NCBI RefSeq assembly: GCF_002321025.1
Contig: NZ_DCLL01000053.1
Span: 97,153 to 161,152, forward strand
Length of the DNA stretch: 64,000 nt
Reading direction: 5' to 3'
DNA from: Acinetobacter lwoffii
GTDB taxonomy: Bacteria > Pseudomonadota > Gammaproteobacteria > Pseudomonadales > Moraxellaceae
Shown: piece by piece, positions 17,951 to 27,101 of the stretch
Numbering within the stretch: position 1 is the first letter of the stretch
Layout: every line of letters begins with the position of its first letter
The notes under the pieces: generated by a model
Seen by the model: the letters and a program-made list of their open reading frames with translations, nothing else
What the model was told of the DNA's origin: nothing
Databases searched by the model: none
Program-made: the position numbers and the translations under genes

Positions 17951-18964
17951 TCAGGCAGCCACCTCATATGAGCCATATTTAGCTTCAAATGCAGGCATCA
18001 CTCTGTCACGCATAAACTGCATGAATGGCTCTAGTTCTGCATAAGCCTTAGATTCTTCAAGCAGATACCACATCACACGTGGTAAGTCCTTGAGATAACC
18101 CGACTTGCCATCACGCTCAAATAGACGCACAAAAATACCTAAAATCTTGATATGACGCTGAATCGCCATCATGTCGGCGTCTTTTTTAAACTGTTCAAAG
18201 TCACGCTCTTCTTTAGCAGATGCTGGCAACAAGTCATAAAAGTTTTTGAACCAGCGATACACACGATCGGCATTCCACTGTACATAGGCATCACGTGTAA
18301 TCGAGATCAAGTCATAAGTATCCGCACCAATCACAGCATCCTGAAAATCAATCACACCGAGTTCGGTTTCATTGTCGATTTTCATCAAGTTACGACTATG
18401 GAAATCTCGATGCACGATCACCTGTGGCTGTGCCAATGCGGCATTCGCCAAAATCGCAAAAGTGCGTTTGATCAAGGCGCTTTCTGATTCAGTCAGTTGA
18501 ACCTTTAACGCTGGTAACATCCAGTCAGTCAGCAATTCCATTTCCGAGATCAGTTTTTCATAAGAATATGCCGGGAAATGCCCTTCTCCAGCAATCGATT
18601 GTAGTTGAATGAGCTGCTTAAAGCTTTGCTCATAATAGGCATCTACAGTCTCGTCATTCAGCAGATTCGACAGCAGCACATCACCAAAGTCTTCGAGCAG
18701 TAAAAAGCCATTTTCCAGGTCTTTTGCCACGATATGCGGAACACGCACGCCATGTGCATCAAAAAACTCATCTATCGTCACAAAAGGCACACAATCTTCT
18801 TTTTCTGGTGGTGCATCCATCAGCATAAATGTTTTATTATTCAGTTTGATTCGTGCATAACGACGGAAGCTGGCATCACCTGCTAAAAAATGAGTTTCAA
18901 ATTGATCTGAACCGAGTACAGAGGCAATCCAAGATTGTATCAATTGTTCGCGTTGTGTATTCAT
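17951..18964 (-). CDS. amgK: Anomeric N-acetylmuramate/N-acetylglucosamine kinase
   Basis: Phosphorylates MurNAc at the anomeric position, supplying MurU. The ~337-residue protein has an aminoglycoside-phosphotransferase-like kinase fold: VIVHRDFHSRNLM (catalytic loop HxDxxxxN) and GVIDFQDAVIG (metal Asp). ATG at 18962-18964 is preferred over a TTG two codons upstream. It is divergent from lptD across ~110 bp, the same neighbourhood as in Pseudomonas. Confidence 0.92.
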   Translation of the reverse strand: MNTQREQLIQSWIASVLGSDQFETHFLAGDASFRRYARIKLNNKTFMLMDAPPEKEDCVPFVTIDEFFDAHGVRVPHIVAKDLENGFLLLEDFGDVLLSNLLNDETVDAYYEQSFKQLIQLQSIAGEGHFPAYSYEKLISEMELLTDWMLPALKVQLTESESALIKRTFAILANAALAQPQVIVHRDFHSRNLMKIDNETELGVIDFQDAVIGADTYDLISITRDAYVQWNADRVYRWFKNFYDLLPASAKEERDFEQFKKDADMMAIQRHIKILGIFVRLFERDGKSGYLKDLPRVMWYLLEESKAYAELEPFMQFMRDRVMPAFEAKYGSYEVAA

Positions 18965-19076
18965 TTGCAATTAATTCTAATACAGGCTGAGTTTTTAAAG
19001 TGCTAAGTGTAGCTACTTATCAACTTTTTCTCTATGATGCGACAATAATTAATTGCGATAAAAGCATGATTGGTTA

Positions 19077-21539
19077 ATGAGACAAATGAAGCATCACTTT
19101 AAAATAAATCCTCTAGCGACTGCGATCTTAACCCTTTTATGTGGCAGCTCAGCCTCCGGCTATGCTGCATCAAATGTCTCGTCCGATGTAAATGCAGAAC
19201 AACTCAAACAGCGCATAAATGAGGCCTATCCAGGTGAAGCATTCTTTTCGCAATACTATGTCGACAAATCCTCAGCTGAGGCACAGCAGCGGCAGGAAAA
19301 ATACTTAAGTTCAGCTTATTGTGAAGGCACCTGGGTGACCCCGATTGCTCCAGATGCAGCAACCGTTGCGCCAGATCAGGCTACATCCACCATTACTGCA
19401 GATTATGGTCACTACAATCCAGCAGGTGACTCTTATTTAGAAGGCAATGTCATCATTGACCAGCAAGGTCGCCAGATTCGTGCTGAACGCGTAACGATTG
19501 ATCAAACCCAGACCTATGCCAAAGCAGAAGGTCGGGTACAACTTGCTCAGGGTGGCCTGCTCTCACAAAGTGATGATATTAATTATAATTTAAAGACCCA
19601 AGAAGGCGACCTAAATAACAGCTTCTATATTGCCGAGCAGCAACATGCGCATGGTCGGGCAGAAAAGATCGCCAGAACCTCGACCGAGACGGTAGAACTG
19701 GAAAATGCGACCTATACCACCTGTCCACCTGAGCAAAAACCGACTTGGAAAATCCAGGCAGAAAAGATCAAGCTGAATCAGGAAACCGGACGGGGTGAAA
19801 CCCGGAATACCAAGTTGTATGTTAAAGATGTTCCGGTTTTAGCGGTTCCCTATTTCAACTTCCCGATTGATGACCGCCGCACTACCGGTATTCTGACGCC
19901 GACATTTGGCTTTACCAATGATGGTGGTCTGGAACTGGGTGTTCCGGTTTACCTGAATTTAGCACCACAATATGATGCGACAATTACGCCGCGTTATATT
20001 GGCGATCGTGGGGTAATGCTGGATGGCGAGTTCCGTTATCTGACTGAGAATTATGGTGAAGGCCGTATTTGGGGAGGTTATTTACCTTCCGATGAAAGCT
20101 ATAGCGACGAAGACCGTAAAAGCCTGCATTTCTTACATAACTGGCAGATCAATAATCAGCTTTCCACCAACCTTGAATATAACTACGCTTCAGACAAAGA
20201 TTACTTTGCCGATCTGGACAATAACCCGAACTCTAAAACTGACCTGAACTTACGCCGTGCCTGGGAAGTCAATTATAAAAATGGTATTCCTGGCTTAAAG
20301 GCACAATTCAAAGTCGAAGACTTCCAAACCCTAGATCCAACTGTACTGGATGAAGACCGTCCTTATGCACGTTTGCCACAGCTTTTAGTCAATTACAAAA
20401 CTGGCAATCCATTGGGATTACAACTTGAGTTTAATAACGACACAGCATATTTCCAGAAGGATCTGAGAAATTTCGCTGATACTGACCCAACGGGTGAGAA
20501 GGTATATCAACCGAGTGGTACACGGATCTATAATGACTTTTCCGTGCGTTATAATCATTTTACCCCGTGGTCATTCTTCATTCCTCAGGCGACTGTACGC
20601 AACATCAATACTTTCTATGATGAAAAAACCCAAAGCCGTAGCACGTCTAGTGAAAATAATTCAATTGTGGTGCCACAATTCACGCTGGACACCGGCTTAA
20701 TTTTTGAAAAAGAAGGTACGTATCTACAGACCTTAACGCCTCGTCTGTTCTATGCGTATTCACCTTATGAGAACCAGCAGAATCAACCAAACTTTGATTC
20801 AGTCGTCGCTTCGATTAATTATGATCAACTTTTCAGTGCGCGTCGCTTTTATGGTAATGACCGCCTGGAAGACAATAACTTTGCCTCCTTAGGTCTGAGC
20901 TATAGCCTATTTAATGAAGAAGGTCTGGAGCGCCTGCGTGCCAGCGTTGGACAGAGCTTTTTCTTTGAAGATCGCCGTGTAACGTTGGAAAATGATGCAG
21001 ATGAATTCGACCGTGAAAGTCATACTGGCCCTGTAATTCAACTGACCAGCCAGCTGTCAAATAATGTTCACGTTAATCTGAACTCAAGCTGGATGTCGAA
21101 TGGATCGAATGCCCAACGAGATTTGCAGGTTTATTATACCGGTGAGCAAGGCAATCTTTATAACCTAGGCTATTTCTATCGCAAAGATATTCCGAACCGT
21201 CAAAAGAGCTATGATCATGTGGTGGGTTCATTTATCCAGCCGATTGCCAACAACTGGCGTCTGGTTGGACATGCCCAGTTTGACCTCGACAATAGTGTCG
21301 CACGGGAATATTTACTTGGCGTGAACTATGAGTCATGCTGTTGGGGAGTTTCTGTTTACGGTCGCTCATATTACAATGACTTAGACGACGTTAATGATTC
21401 AAGCGTCAAAGCCAAACGCGCCATTATGGCCGAAGTCAGCCTGAAAGGCTTAGGTGGGTTAAGCAGCAAACTCACCTCATTACTAGAAAATCGTATTCTA
21501 GGTTTTAACAATATCAATCAAACTTGGACAGAACGTTAA
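19077..21539 (+). CDS. lptD: LPS-assembly outer membrane protein LptD
   Basis: Outer-membrane barrel that inserts lipopolysaccharide with LptE. The 820-residue precursor has a signal peptide (hydrophobic core TAILTLLC, about 15-22), a periplasmic OstA/jellyroll domain with repeated GNVIIDQQGRQIRAE-type strands, and a long C-terminal barrel. The cysteines expected for the interdomain disulfides are visible: C82 (YCEGTW), C215 (TTCPP) and the pair C754-C755 (ESCCWG). The stop overlaps the surA start (TAATG), so its periplasmic chaperone is cotranslated. Confidence 0.96.
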   Translation: MRQMKHHFKINPLATAILTLLCGSSASGYAASNVSSDVNAEQLKQRINEAYPGEAFFSQYYVDKSSAEAQQRQEKYLSSAYCEGTWVTPIAPDAATVAPDQATSTITADYGHYNPAGDSYLEGNVIIDQQGRQIRAERVTIDQTQTYAKAEGRVQLAQGGLLSQSDDINYNLKTQEGDLNNSFYIAEQQHAHGRAEKIARTSTETVELENATYTTCPPEQKPTWKIQAEKIKLNQETGRGETRNTKLYVKDVPVLAVPYFNFPIDDRRTTGILTPTFGFTNDGGLELGVPVYLNLAPQYDATITPRYIGDRGVMLDGEFRYLTENYGEGRIWGGYLPSDESYSDEDRKSLHFLHNWQINNQLSTNLEYNYASDKDYFADLDNNPNSKTDLNLRRAWEVNYKNGIPGLKAQFKVEDFQTLDPTVLDEDRPYARLPQLLVNYKTGNPLGLQLEFNNDTAYFQKDLRNFADTDPTGEKVYQPSGTRIYNDFSVRYNHFTPWSFFIPQATVRNINTFYDEKTQSRSTSSENNSIVVPQFTLDTGLIFEKEGTYLQTLTPRLFYAYSPYENQQNQPNFDSVVASINYDQLFSARRFYGNDRLEDNNFASLGLSYSLFNEEGLERLRASVGQSFFFEDRRVTLENDADEFDRESHTGPVIQLTSQLSNNVHVNLNSSWMSNGSNAQRDLQVYYTGEQGNLYNLGYFYRKDIPNRQKSYDHVVGSFIQPIANNWRLVGHAQFDLDNSVAREYLLGVNYESCCWGVSVYGRSYYNDLDDVNDSSVKAKRAIMAEVSLKGLGGLSSKLTSLLENRILGFNNINQTWTER

Positions 21540-22846
21540 TGAAGACAAAACAGTTAAAACAAATTTTTAAAGCAACCGCACTTGCGCTATGCCTTTCTTC
21601 AGCGATGACGACTTTTGCTGTTGCCCAACCTAAAGATGAAGTTGTAGCTGTAGTCGACAATAGTATCATTCTACGTAGTGACCTGGCTCAAGGTGTAGCC
21701 GAAATCTCACATCAGCTGCAAAAACAGAAAAAGGCAGTTCCACCACAACAATATCTTGAGCAACAAGCTTTAGAGCAACTGATTATTCGTCAGGCACAGC
21801 TTGAACAAGTTAAACGTTATAATATTCGTCCAGATGAAAAAGCTTTAAATGAAGCCGTCCTGAAAGTTGCCCGTGATTCTGGTTCACCGAGTCTGGAAGC
21901 ATTCCAGCAGAAACTGGATGCCATGGCGCCCAATACCTATGCTTCTTTACGAAACCGTATCGCTGAAGATTTAGCACTGAATCGTTTACGTCAACAAATC
22001 GTGACTTCACGTATTCAAATTACAGATCAAGATGTTAAAAACTTCCTAAATACCCCGCAAGGTCAAGCTTTGCTTGGCAGTCAGGTCCATGTACTGCATT
22101 TACGGGTAAGCGGTGAAAATGCTGAACAAATTGCAACAAAGGTAAAGCAAGAATTAAATAGCAGCAATGACATTCAGGCGATCAGCAAAAAGTACAGCAC
22201 TGGCGGCGTTAAAGTCGAAGCTGCTGATATGGGTGTGAGAAACCTGTCAGAAATTCCAGCAGAACTGGCTGCACGCGTGACCACCCTGCAACCAGGTCAA
22301 ACTTCTGAACTGATTCCTGTCGCTGATGGTGTACATGTTCTGAAGCTCTTGGAACGTAAAGGTGGCGAACAGAAAGCCCTTGTTCCTCAATATTTAACAC
22401 GACACATTCTGATTCAACCGTCTGAAGTGGTCAGTCCTGAAAATGCCAAACAAATGATTGATAGTCTGTATAACCGCCTCAAACAAGGTGAAGATTTTAC
22501 TGTTTTAGCTTCAACGTTCTCCAATGATACTGGCTCGGCTCGTGATGGCGGAAGTCTTGGCTGGGTTAGCCCAGGGGTAATGGTACCTGAATTTGAACAG
22601 CAGATGAAAAGCACCCCAGTAGGTCAGTTCAGTAAACCATTTCAATCCCAGTTTGGCTGGCATATTCTGCAAGTGAGTGAAACACGCCAACAAGATATGA
22701 CACAGGAATATCAGGAACGTATGGCTCGCCAATTGCTTGGTGAACGTCAATTTGATGCCGAATTAGATAGCTGGTTACGTGAAACGCGCAATAATGCTTA
22801 TGTAGAAATCAAAGATCCTCAACTGGATCCTAAACGTAACCGTTAA
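21539..22846 (+). CDS. surA: Periplasmic chaperone/peptidyl-prolyl isomerase SurA
   Basis: Chaperones outer-membrane proteins including LptD through the periplasm. About 435 residues from the ATG at 21539, which overlaps the lptD stop by one base. A signal peptide (ALALCLSSAMTTFAVA) precedes the SurA N-domain (VVAVVDNSIILRSDLAQG) and two parvulin domains; the second is canonical (RHILIQPSE, GGSLGWVSPGVMVPEFE, SQFGWHILQV) and the first degenerate (VHVLHLRVS). A strong terminator follows at 22863. Confidence 0.95.
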   Translation: MKTKQLKQIFKATALALCLSSAMTTFAVAQPKDEVVAVVDNSIILRSDLAQGVAEISHQLQKQKKAVPPQQYLEQQALEQLIIRQAQLEQVKRYNIRPDEKALNEAVLKVARDSGSPSLEAFQQKLDAMAPNTYASLRNRIAEDLALNRLRQQIVTSRIQITDQDVKNFLNTPQGQALLGSQVHVLHLRVSGENAEQIATKVKQELNSSNDIQAISKKYSTGGVKVEAADMGVRNLSEIPAELAARVTTLQPGQTSELIPVADGVHVLKLLERKGGEQKALVPQYLTRHILIQPSEVVSPENAKQMIDSLYNRLKQGEDFTVLASTFSNDTGSARDGGSLGWVSPGVMVPEFEQQMKSTPVGQFSKPFQSQFGWHILQVSETRQQDMTQEYQERMARQLLGERQFDAELDSWLRETRNNAYVEIKDPQLDPKRNR

Positions 22847-22862
22847 GCCTTACCATAATCCT

Positions 22863-22892
22863 AAAAAGCCAACGACATCTCGTTGGCTTTTT
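22863..22892 (+). terminator. Rho-independent terminator after surA
   Basis: Perfect 13-bp inverted repeat (AAAAAGCCAACGA and TCGTTGGCTTTTT) with a 4-base loop, ending in a T run on the plus strand, 17 bp after the surA stop. Confidence 0.92.
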
Positions 22893-22921
22893 ATTTAAAA
22901 AACTTAAAACGTACAGATATA

Positions 22922-22950
22922 AAAAAACCTCTCATATAGAGAGGTTTTTT
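22922..22950 (-). terminator. Terminator downstream of hfq (can act on both strands)
   Basis: Inverted repeat CCTCTC/GAGAGG flanked by seven A and six T residues. On the minus strand it lies 16 bp past the hfq stop and ends in a T run; the plus-strand version also ends in T, so it may back up surA termination. Confidence 0.85.
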
Positions 22951-22965
22951 AATTTTCAAACTCGA

Positions 22966-23496
22966 TTAACGATTGTTTTCATCGTCTGAAGAGTCTTCAA
23001 ATTTAGTGTCGTTGTCAAAACCAGTGCCTTGACCACCAAAGCCAGCACCTTGACCACCGAAGCCACCTTGACCACCGAAGCCGGCACCTTGACCACCGAA
23101 GCCGGCACCTTGACCACCAAAGCCACCGCCTTGACCGCCGAAGCCACCTTGACCACCGAAGCCGCCGCCTTGACCGCCAAAACCACCTTGACCACCGAAG
23201 CCGCCAGCACCTTGACCGCCACCAAAGCCACCTGCAGCACCTTGACCACCGAAGCCCGCACCTTGTGGACCAGCAGGCGCGCCAGCAGGACGTGGATTAC
23301 GTGCAGGTACTACAGTTGAAATTGCATGCTTATAAACCATTTGGCTTACTGTATTTTTTAATAAAACCACGTATTGGTCAAAAGATTCGATATGACCTTG
23401 TAATTTAATACCGTTTACCAGGAAGATAGATACTGGGATACGTTCCTTACGGAGAGAATTCAAGAATGGATCTTGTAAAGTTTGACCTTTAGACAT
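22966..23496 (-). CDS. hfq: RNA chaperone Hfq with long glycine-rich C-terminal extension
   Basis: Sm-like hexameric RNA chaperone for sRNA-mRNA pairing. Residues 1-66 are a canonical Hfq core: LQDPFLNSLRKERIPVSIFLVNGIKLQGH (Sm1) and VYKHAISTVVPAR (Sm2, YKHA RNA-binding). Residues ~67-160 are a Gly/Gln/Phe-rich tail of GFGGQG and GFGGQGG/A units, ending in an acidic tip (FEDSSDDEN). Total 176 residues versus 102 in E. coli; long Gly-rich tails are known for Acinetobacter. GGAG lies 7 bp before the ATG. Terminator just downstream. Confidence 0.96.
   Translation of the reverse strand: MSKGQTLQDPFLNSLRKERIPVSIFLVNGIKLQGHIESFDQYVVLLKNTVSQMVYKHAISTVVPARNPRPAGAPAGPQGAGFGGQGAAGGFGGGQGAGGFGGQGGFGGQGGGFGGQGGFGGQGGGFGGQGAGFGGQGAGFGGQGGFGGQGAGFGGQGTGFDNDTKFEDSSDDENNR
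23023..23265. repeat. Tandem repeat DNA encoding the Hfq glycine-rich tail
   Basis: Degenerate 18- and 21-bp units (plus-strand core ACCTTGACCACCGAAGCC) repeat about a dozen times inside the hfq 3' half. They encode GFGGQG-type units and keep several other frames open, which creates spurious reading frames. Such arrays can change length by slippage, so tail length may vary between strains. Confidence 0.85.
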
Positions 23497-23587
23497 GTTA
23501 TAACTCCAAAAAAATTAAAAATCAGCGCAAAAACTATCTCTATTTTTCAATTAAAAATTATAAAAAAGATAGTCCCTAAATTTTGCT

Positions 23588-24532
23588 TTATCCGTGACAG
23601 TTTCGCAAGTCTTCTTGAGCCTGCTGTAGCGTAAAATATGTTGTAAATTTATGCTTTTCTTGCAAAGACCTTAACCACGTATATTGACGTTTTGCAAGTT
23701 GTCGTGTGGCAAATAAAGCTTTATCCTCCATTTCCCGTTGCTTTTCCTTGGTTTTATCAGCATTTTTTAAGAATTCCATAGCCTGACGATAACCCACTGA
23801 ACGCATGGAAGGTAAATTTTCATTAAAATCGTATTTTTCAATTAAATTCACAACTTCATTTAAAAAACCGCTTTTCCACATAATTTCCAGACGTTGTTCA
23901 ATACGCCCATGCAATTCTAACCGATCTGGCATCAGTGCATAATTATGGAAACTGTAACGATATGGTAAGTTTTTAGGTTGTTCTGCCTGTAGTTTTGTAA
24001 TCGGCTCACCAGTCAATTTAAAAACTTCCAAGGCTCGAATAATGCGCTGCTTGTCGCTAACCTTGAATTTTTCACCGGCAATCGGATCGACTGCACATAA
24101 TTCTGCATAAACCGCTTCCCAGCCCTCCTGCTCACCCTTGGCTTCAATCTCTGCCCGGATAGCATAGTCTGCACTTGGTAGGTTATCTGACAAACCTTCA
24201 AGCAAGGCCTTAAAATACAGCATGGTTCCGCCAACCAGAATCGGGGTTTTACCACGCACATGAATATCATCAATCAGGCGGCAAGCATCTTCGACAAAGT
24301 TGGCTGCAGAATACACTTCAAGTGGACTAATAATATCAATCAGATGATGCGGATAGCGCGCCAGTTCCTCTTTAGAAGGTTTGGCTGTACCAATGTCCAT
24401 TTCCCGATAAACCAGTGCAGAATCGACCGAAATCAGCTCAAATCCCCCTTGCTCATACAGTTCACATGCCAAAGCGGTTTTACCACTTGCAGTTGGCCCC
24501 ATTAAATTGATGACCGGCAATTGATTGGACAT
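23588..24532 (-). CDS. miaA: tRNA dimethylallyltransferase
   Basis: Adds a dimethylallyl group to A37 of tRNAs reading UNN codons. The 314-residue protein has the P-loop GPTASGKTALA (about 12-22), the DSALVYREMDIGTAKP motif, the GTMLYFKALLEGL segment, and the RQLAKRQYTWLRSL helix of the family. It is located between mutL and hfq, the conserved mutL-miaA-hfq order. ATG at 24530-24532, 6 bp after the mutL stop. Confidence 0.96.
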   Translation of the reverse strand: MSNQLPVINLMGPTASGKTALACELYEQGGFELISVDSALVYREMDIGTAKPSKEELARYPHHLIDIISPLEVYSAANFVEDACRLIDDIHVRGKTPILVGGTMLYFKALLEGLSDNLPSADYAIRAEIEAKGEQEGWEAVYAELCAVDPIAGEKFKVSDKQRIIRALEVFKLTGEPITKLQAEQPKNLPYRYSFHNYALMPDRLELHGRIEQRLEIMWKSGFLNEVVNLIEKYDFNENLPSMRSVGYRQAMEFLKNADKTKEKQREMEDKALFATRQLAKRQYTWLRSLQEKHKFTTYFTLQQAQEDLRNCHG

Positions 24533-24538
24533 GTAAAA

Positions 24539-26506
24539 CTACTCTCCTCGAGCAAAAAGTTTATCTAGTTGAGCCAATGGAAAGGCGCGCCAAGTCGGAC
24601 GACCATGATTACATTGACTGGCAAATTCGGTTTGTTCCATCTGCCGTAATAAAGCATTCATTTCAGACAAACTTAGGATACGATGCGCTCGCACTGCACC
24701 ATGACAGGCCATTCCCGCCAAAATTTGGTCACGCTTCTGCAATAGGCTTTGTGCTTGATCCCCCGGATCTAAATCATTCAATAATTCAGGAATCAGGGCA
24801 TCGAAATCGGCCTTGTGTAGAATAGCCGGTACACCACGTACGATAACTTGCTCATCACCATACTGATCGATTTCCAGCCCCAAACGTGCCAACTGCTCTT
24901 TCAGCTCTTCGACACGCATGGCCTGCATCCGGCTAATATTCACGACTTTTGGAATGAGCAATTGCTGTGATGTCCAGAATTCAGGTTTATCCCAAGCCGA
25001 TTTCATTTGCTGCAAAACAATACGTTCATGTGCCGCATGCATATCGACAATAATCAGACCTTCGGTATTTTGTGCCAGAATGTAGATACCATGTAACTGG
25101 GCAATGGCAATGCCCAATGGATGCTCATCCACTTTGGCCTTTACATGTGTCTGAAAAGACTGCTCAGGACTAAATACTTCGGTTTCCGAACTTTCTCTGA
25201 GCGGTGCTAAATAACTTTGCAAGGCATTATTCAGCTGCTGTGAACCAGAATAAGATTTACGGTAATCTTGGGAATAATGCACTGTTTGTGGACCTGAAGA
25301 TGCAAAATCGGTCAGCACATCTGAAGTTTCATTTTCACTTAAGGCAGATGTCGTTCTCACCACCTGTGGCTGAGAATGCGCAGTCTGATGCAGGCTGAAC
25401 TGTTCCTGATAACGCGGTTGCGGGGCCGTCAAGCCAGGCTGCTCATCCTGTTTCATTGCCTCGGCTAAATCTGCAGTTGCGGTCTGGAATTGTGCCAACG
25501 TTTCTTTGGCATAATGCCGTACGAACTCATGTACTTCACGTTGATTCAGGAAGCGAATTTCATGCTTGGTCGGATGGACGTTTACATCCACATTTTCTGG
25601 ATCAACTTCTAAAAACAGTAAATAAGCCGCATGCTGATGCCCATGCAGGATGCCGTCATAGGCCATCCGTAAGGCATGGGAAATGGTTTTGTCTTTGACA
25701 ATCCGGCCATTTACATAGACATACTGCAAATCAGCCTGTGCACGTGCATCTGAAGGATGGCCAAGCCAGCCAGACAAACGCATGTTGATACTGTCTGCAT
25801 CCATCCAGTAGGCATTTTCAGTAAACTGGCGGCCAAGCAATTGCTGTACCCGCTGAAAACGCAAAGCGCCGCTATCCGCCACGGGTAAATTCAGTTTGAT
25901 GCTTTCATTATGTTCTAGCACAAAACGGATATCAAAATGCGTCAGTGCCATACGGCGCACAATTTCTTCGATATGACCAAATTCAGTGCCCGGTTTTTTC
26001 AGGAATTTACGCCGTGCAGGCACATTAAAAAACAAATCCTGAACCCGGATATGCGTCCCTTTTGAGGCCGCAACAGCCTGAATTTCCTGATGATCAAAAG
26101 CCGTGCCATTGACTTCGACCTGATAACCGATGCCCTCGTCACTTTGACTGCTGATCATGGTCAGGCGTGAAACTGCTGCTATCGACGCCAGTGCTTCGCC
26201 ACGAAAGCCCAGACTGCTAATCGCATACAGCTCATCAGCACTCTGGATTTTGCTGGTGGCATGACGCATCACGGCCAGCGGTAAATCCTCATGATGAATT
26301 CCGCGTCCATTGTCGATGATTTCAATTAAAGTACTGCCGCCCTGTTCGACCCGAATGATCAGCTCTGTCGCCCCCGCATCAATCGAGTTTTCCAGTAACT
26401 CCTTGACCACAGAAGCCGGACGTTCAATCACCTCACCTGCGGCAATCTGGTTGGCAAGTGCAGGATCAAGGGCACGAATACGGCGCAGACTTAAATCATT
26501 CGACAT
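24539..26506 (-). CDS. mutL: DNA mismatch repair protein MutL
   Basis: Mismatch-repair ATPase coupling MutS to strand cleavage. About 655 residues from the ATG at 26504-26506, which overlaps the tsaE 3' end by 11 bp. The GHKL ATPase motifs are clear: NQIAAGEVIERPASV, DNGRGI and GFRGEALASI. The C-terminal domain keeps MutL endonuclease-like elements (DMHAAHER, ACHGAVRAH, CNHGRPT), but the last acidic residue of DQHA(X)2E(X)4E is Gln here (ERIVLQ). Nicking activity is therefore plausible, not certain. A long linker (~350-450) separates the domains. Confidence 0.95.
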   Translation of the reverse strand: MSNDLSLRRIRALDPALANQIAAGEVIERPASVVKELLENSIDAGATELIIRVEQGGSTLIEIIDNGRGIHHEDLPLAVMRHATSKIQSADELYAISSLGFRGEALASIAAVSRLTMISSQSDEGIGYQVEVNGTAFDHQEIQAVAASKGTHIRVQDLFFNVPARRKFLKKPGTEFGHIEEIVRRMALTHFDIRFVLEHNESIKLNLPVADSGALRFQRVQQLLGRQFTENAYWMDADSINMRLSGWLGHPSDARAQADLQYVYVNGRIVKDKTISHALRMAYDGILHGHQHAAYLLFLEVDPENVDVNVHPTKHEIRFLNQREVHEFVRHYAKETLAQFQTATADLAEAMKQDEQPGLTAPQPRYQEQFSLHQTAHSQPQVVRTTSALSENETSDVLTDFASSGPQTVHYSQDYRKSYSGSQQLNNALQSYLAPLRESSETEVFSPEQSFQTHVKAKVDEHPLGIAIAQLHGIYILAQNTEGLIIVDMHAAHERIVLQQMKSAWDKPEFWTSQQLLIPKVVNISRMQAMRVEELKEQLARLGLEIDQYGDEQVIVRGVPAILHKADFDALIPELLNDLDPGDQAQSLLQKRDQILAGMACHGAVRAHRILSLSEMNALLRQMEQTEFASQCNHGRPTWRAFPLAQLDKLFARGE

Positions 26507-26975
26507 GTGAAAATTGACGCTCCAGAGCCTCTCGTAAAGCAAGATTCGATGAAATCAGGCTTGCAGTACGGGTAAGTTCATCTTCAGATTTTAAAATTTC
26601 AATAATCAGGTCAGCTTGCGGAATTTCATCACCACCTTTAGATGGCCATTCAAATAAAAATAGCGCATTCGGTGTTTCCAGGTAATCCCGGATGCCCATC
26701 AGTTCCAGTTCATACGGATCATTCAGACGATACAAGTCAAAATGAAAAATATCCTGACCATTAATTTGATAGGGTTCGACCAGTGTATAAGTTGGACTTT
26801 TCACTGAACCTTTATGACCCAGCTGTTGCAAATAATAACGTGTTAACGTCGTTTTTCCTGCCCCTAGGTCACCAATCAGATACACGACCCCCGCAGGGAA
26901 ATTCTCCGCCAGAACCTTGGCCAGTTTTTGGGTATCGTCTTCATGATTTAAAGTGACATTAAATGAATAAGGCAT
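26496..26975 (-). CDS. tsaE: tRNA threonylcarbamoyladenosine biosynthesis ATPase TsaE
   Basis: ATPase needed with TsaB/TsaD/TsaC for t6A37 of ANN-reading tRNAs. About 159 residues with the P-loop GDLGAGKTTLTRYYL, SPTYTLVEPY and FHFDLYRL segments typical of YjeE/TsaE. The ATG at 26973-26975 (MPYSFNVTL) gives the family length; upstream in-frame starts would add ~44 unrelated residues. The 3' end overlaps the mutL start, matching the tsaE-mutL linkage seen in many Gammaproteobacteria. Confidence 0.94.
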   Translation of the reverse strand: MPYSFNVTLNHEDDTQKLAKVLAENFPAGVVYLIGDLGAGKTTLTRYYLQQLGHKGSVKSPTYTLVEPYQINGQDIFHFDLYRLNDPYELELMGIRDYLETPNALFLFEWPSKGGDEIPQADLIIEILKSEDELTRTASLISSNLALREALERQFSHVE

Positions 26976-27101
26976 ATTACTCACGACATGATGCAAAAGA
27001 ATAAATATGATAGCATCGCCACGCTTTAAAAGCCTATTCACCCGTGTGAGAAACTGTATTTTTTCACAGCATCTGTTCCTTAAGAGGTTAATCTGCCTGC
27101 C

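Noticed and set aside
23023..23265. Intergenic satellite or CRISPR-like array
   Set aside because: The repeats are in frame and encode the Hfq glycine-rich tail.
22956..23319. Long open frames on both strands over the hfq tail
   Set aside because: They are low-complexity products of the 18/21-bp repeats; the hfq frame explains the region.
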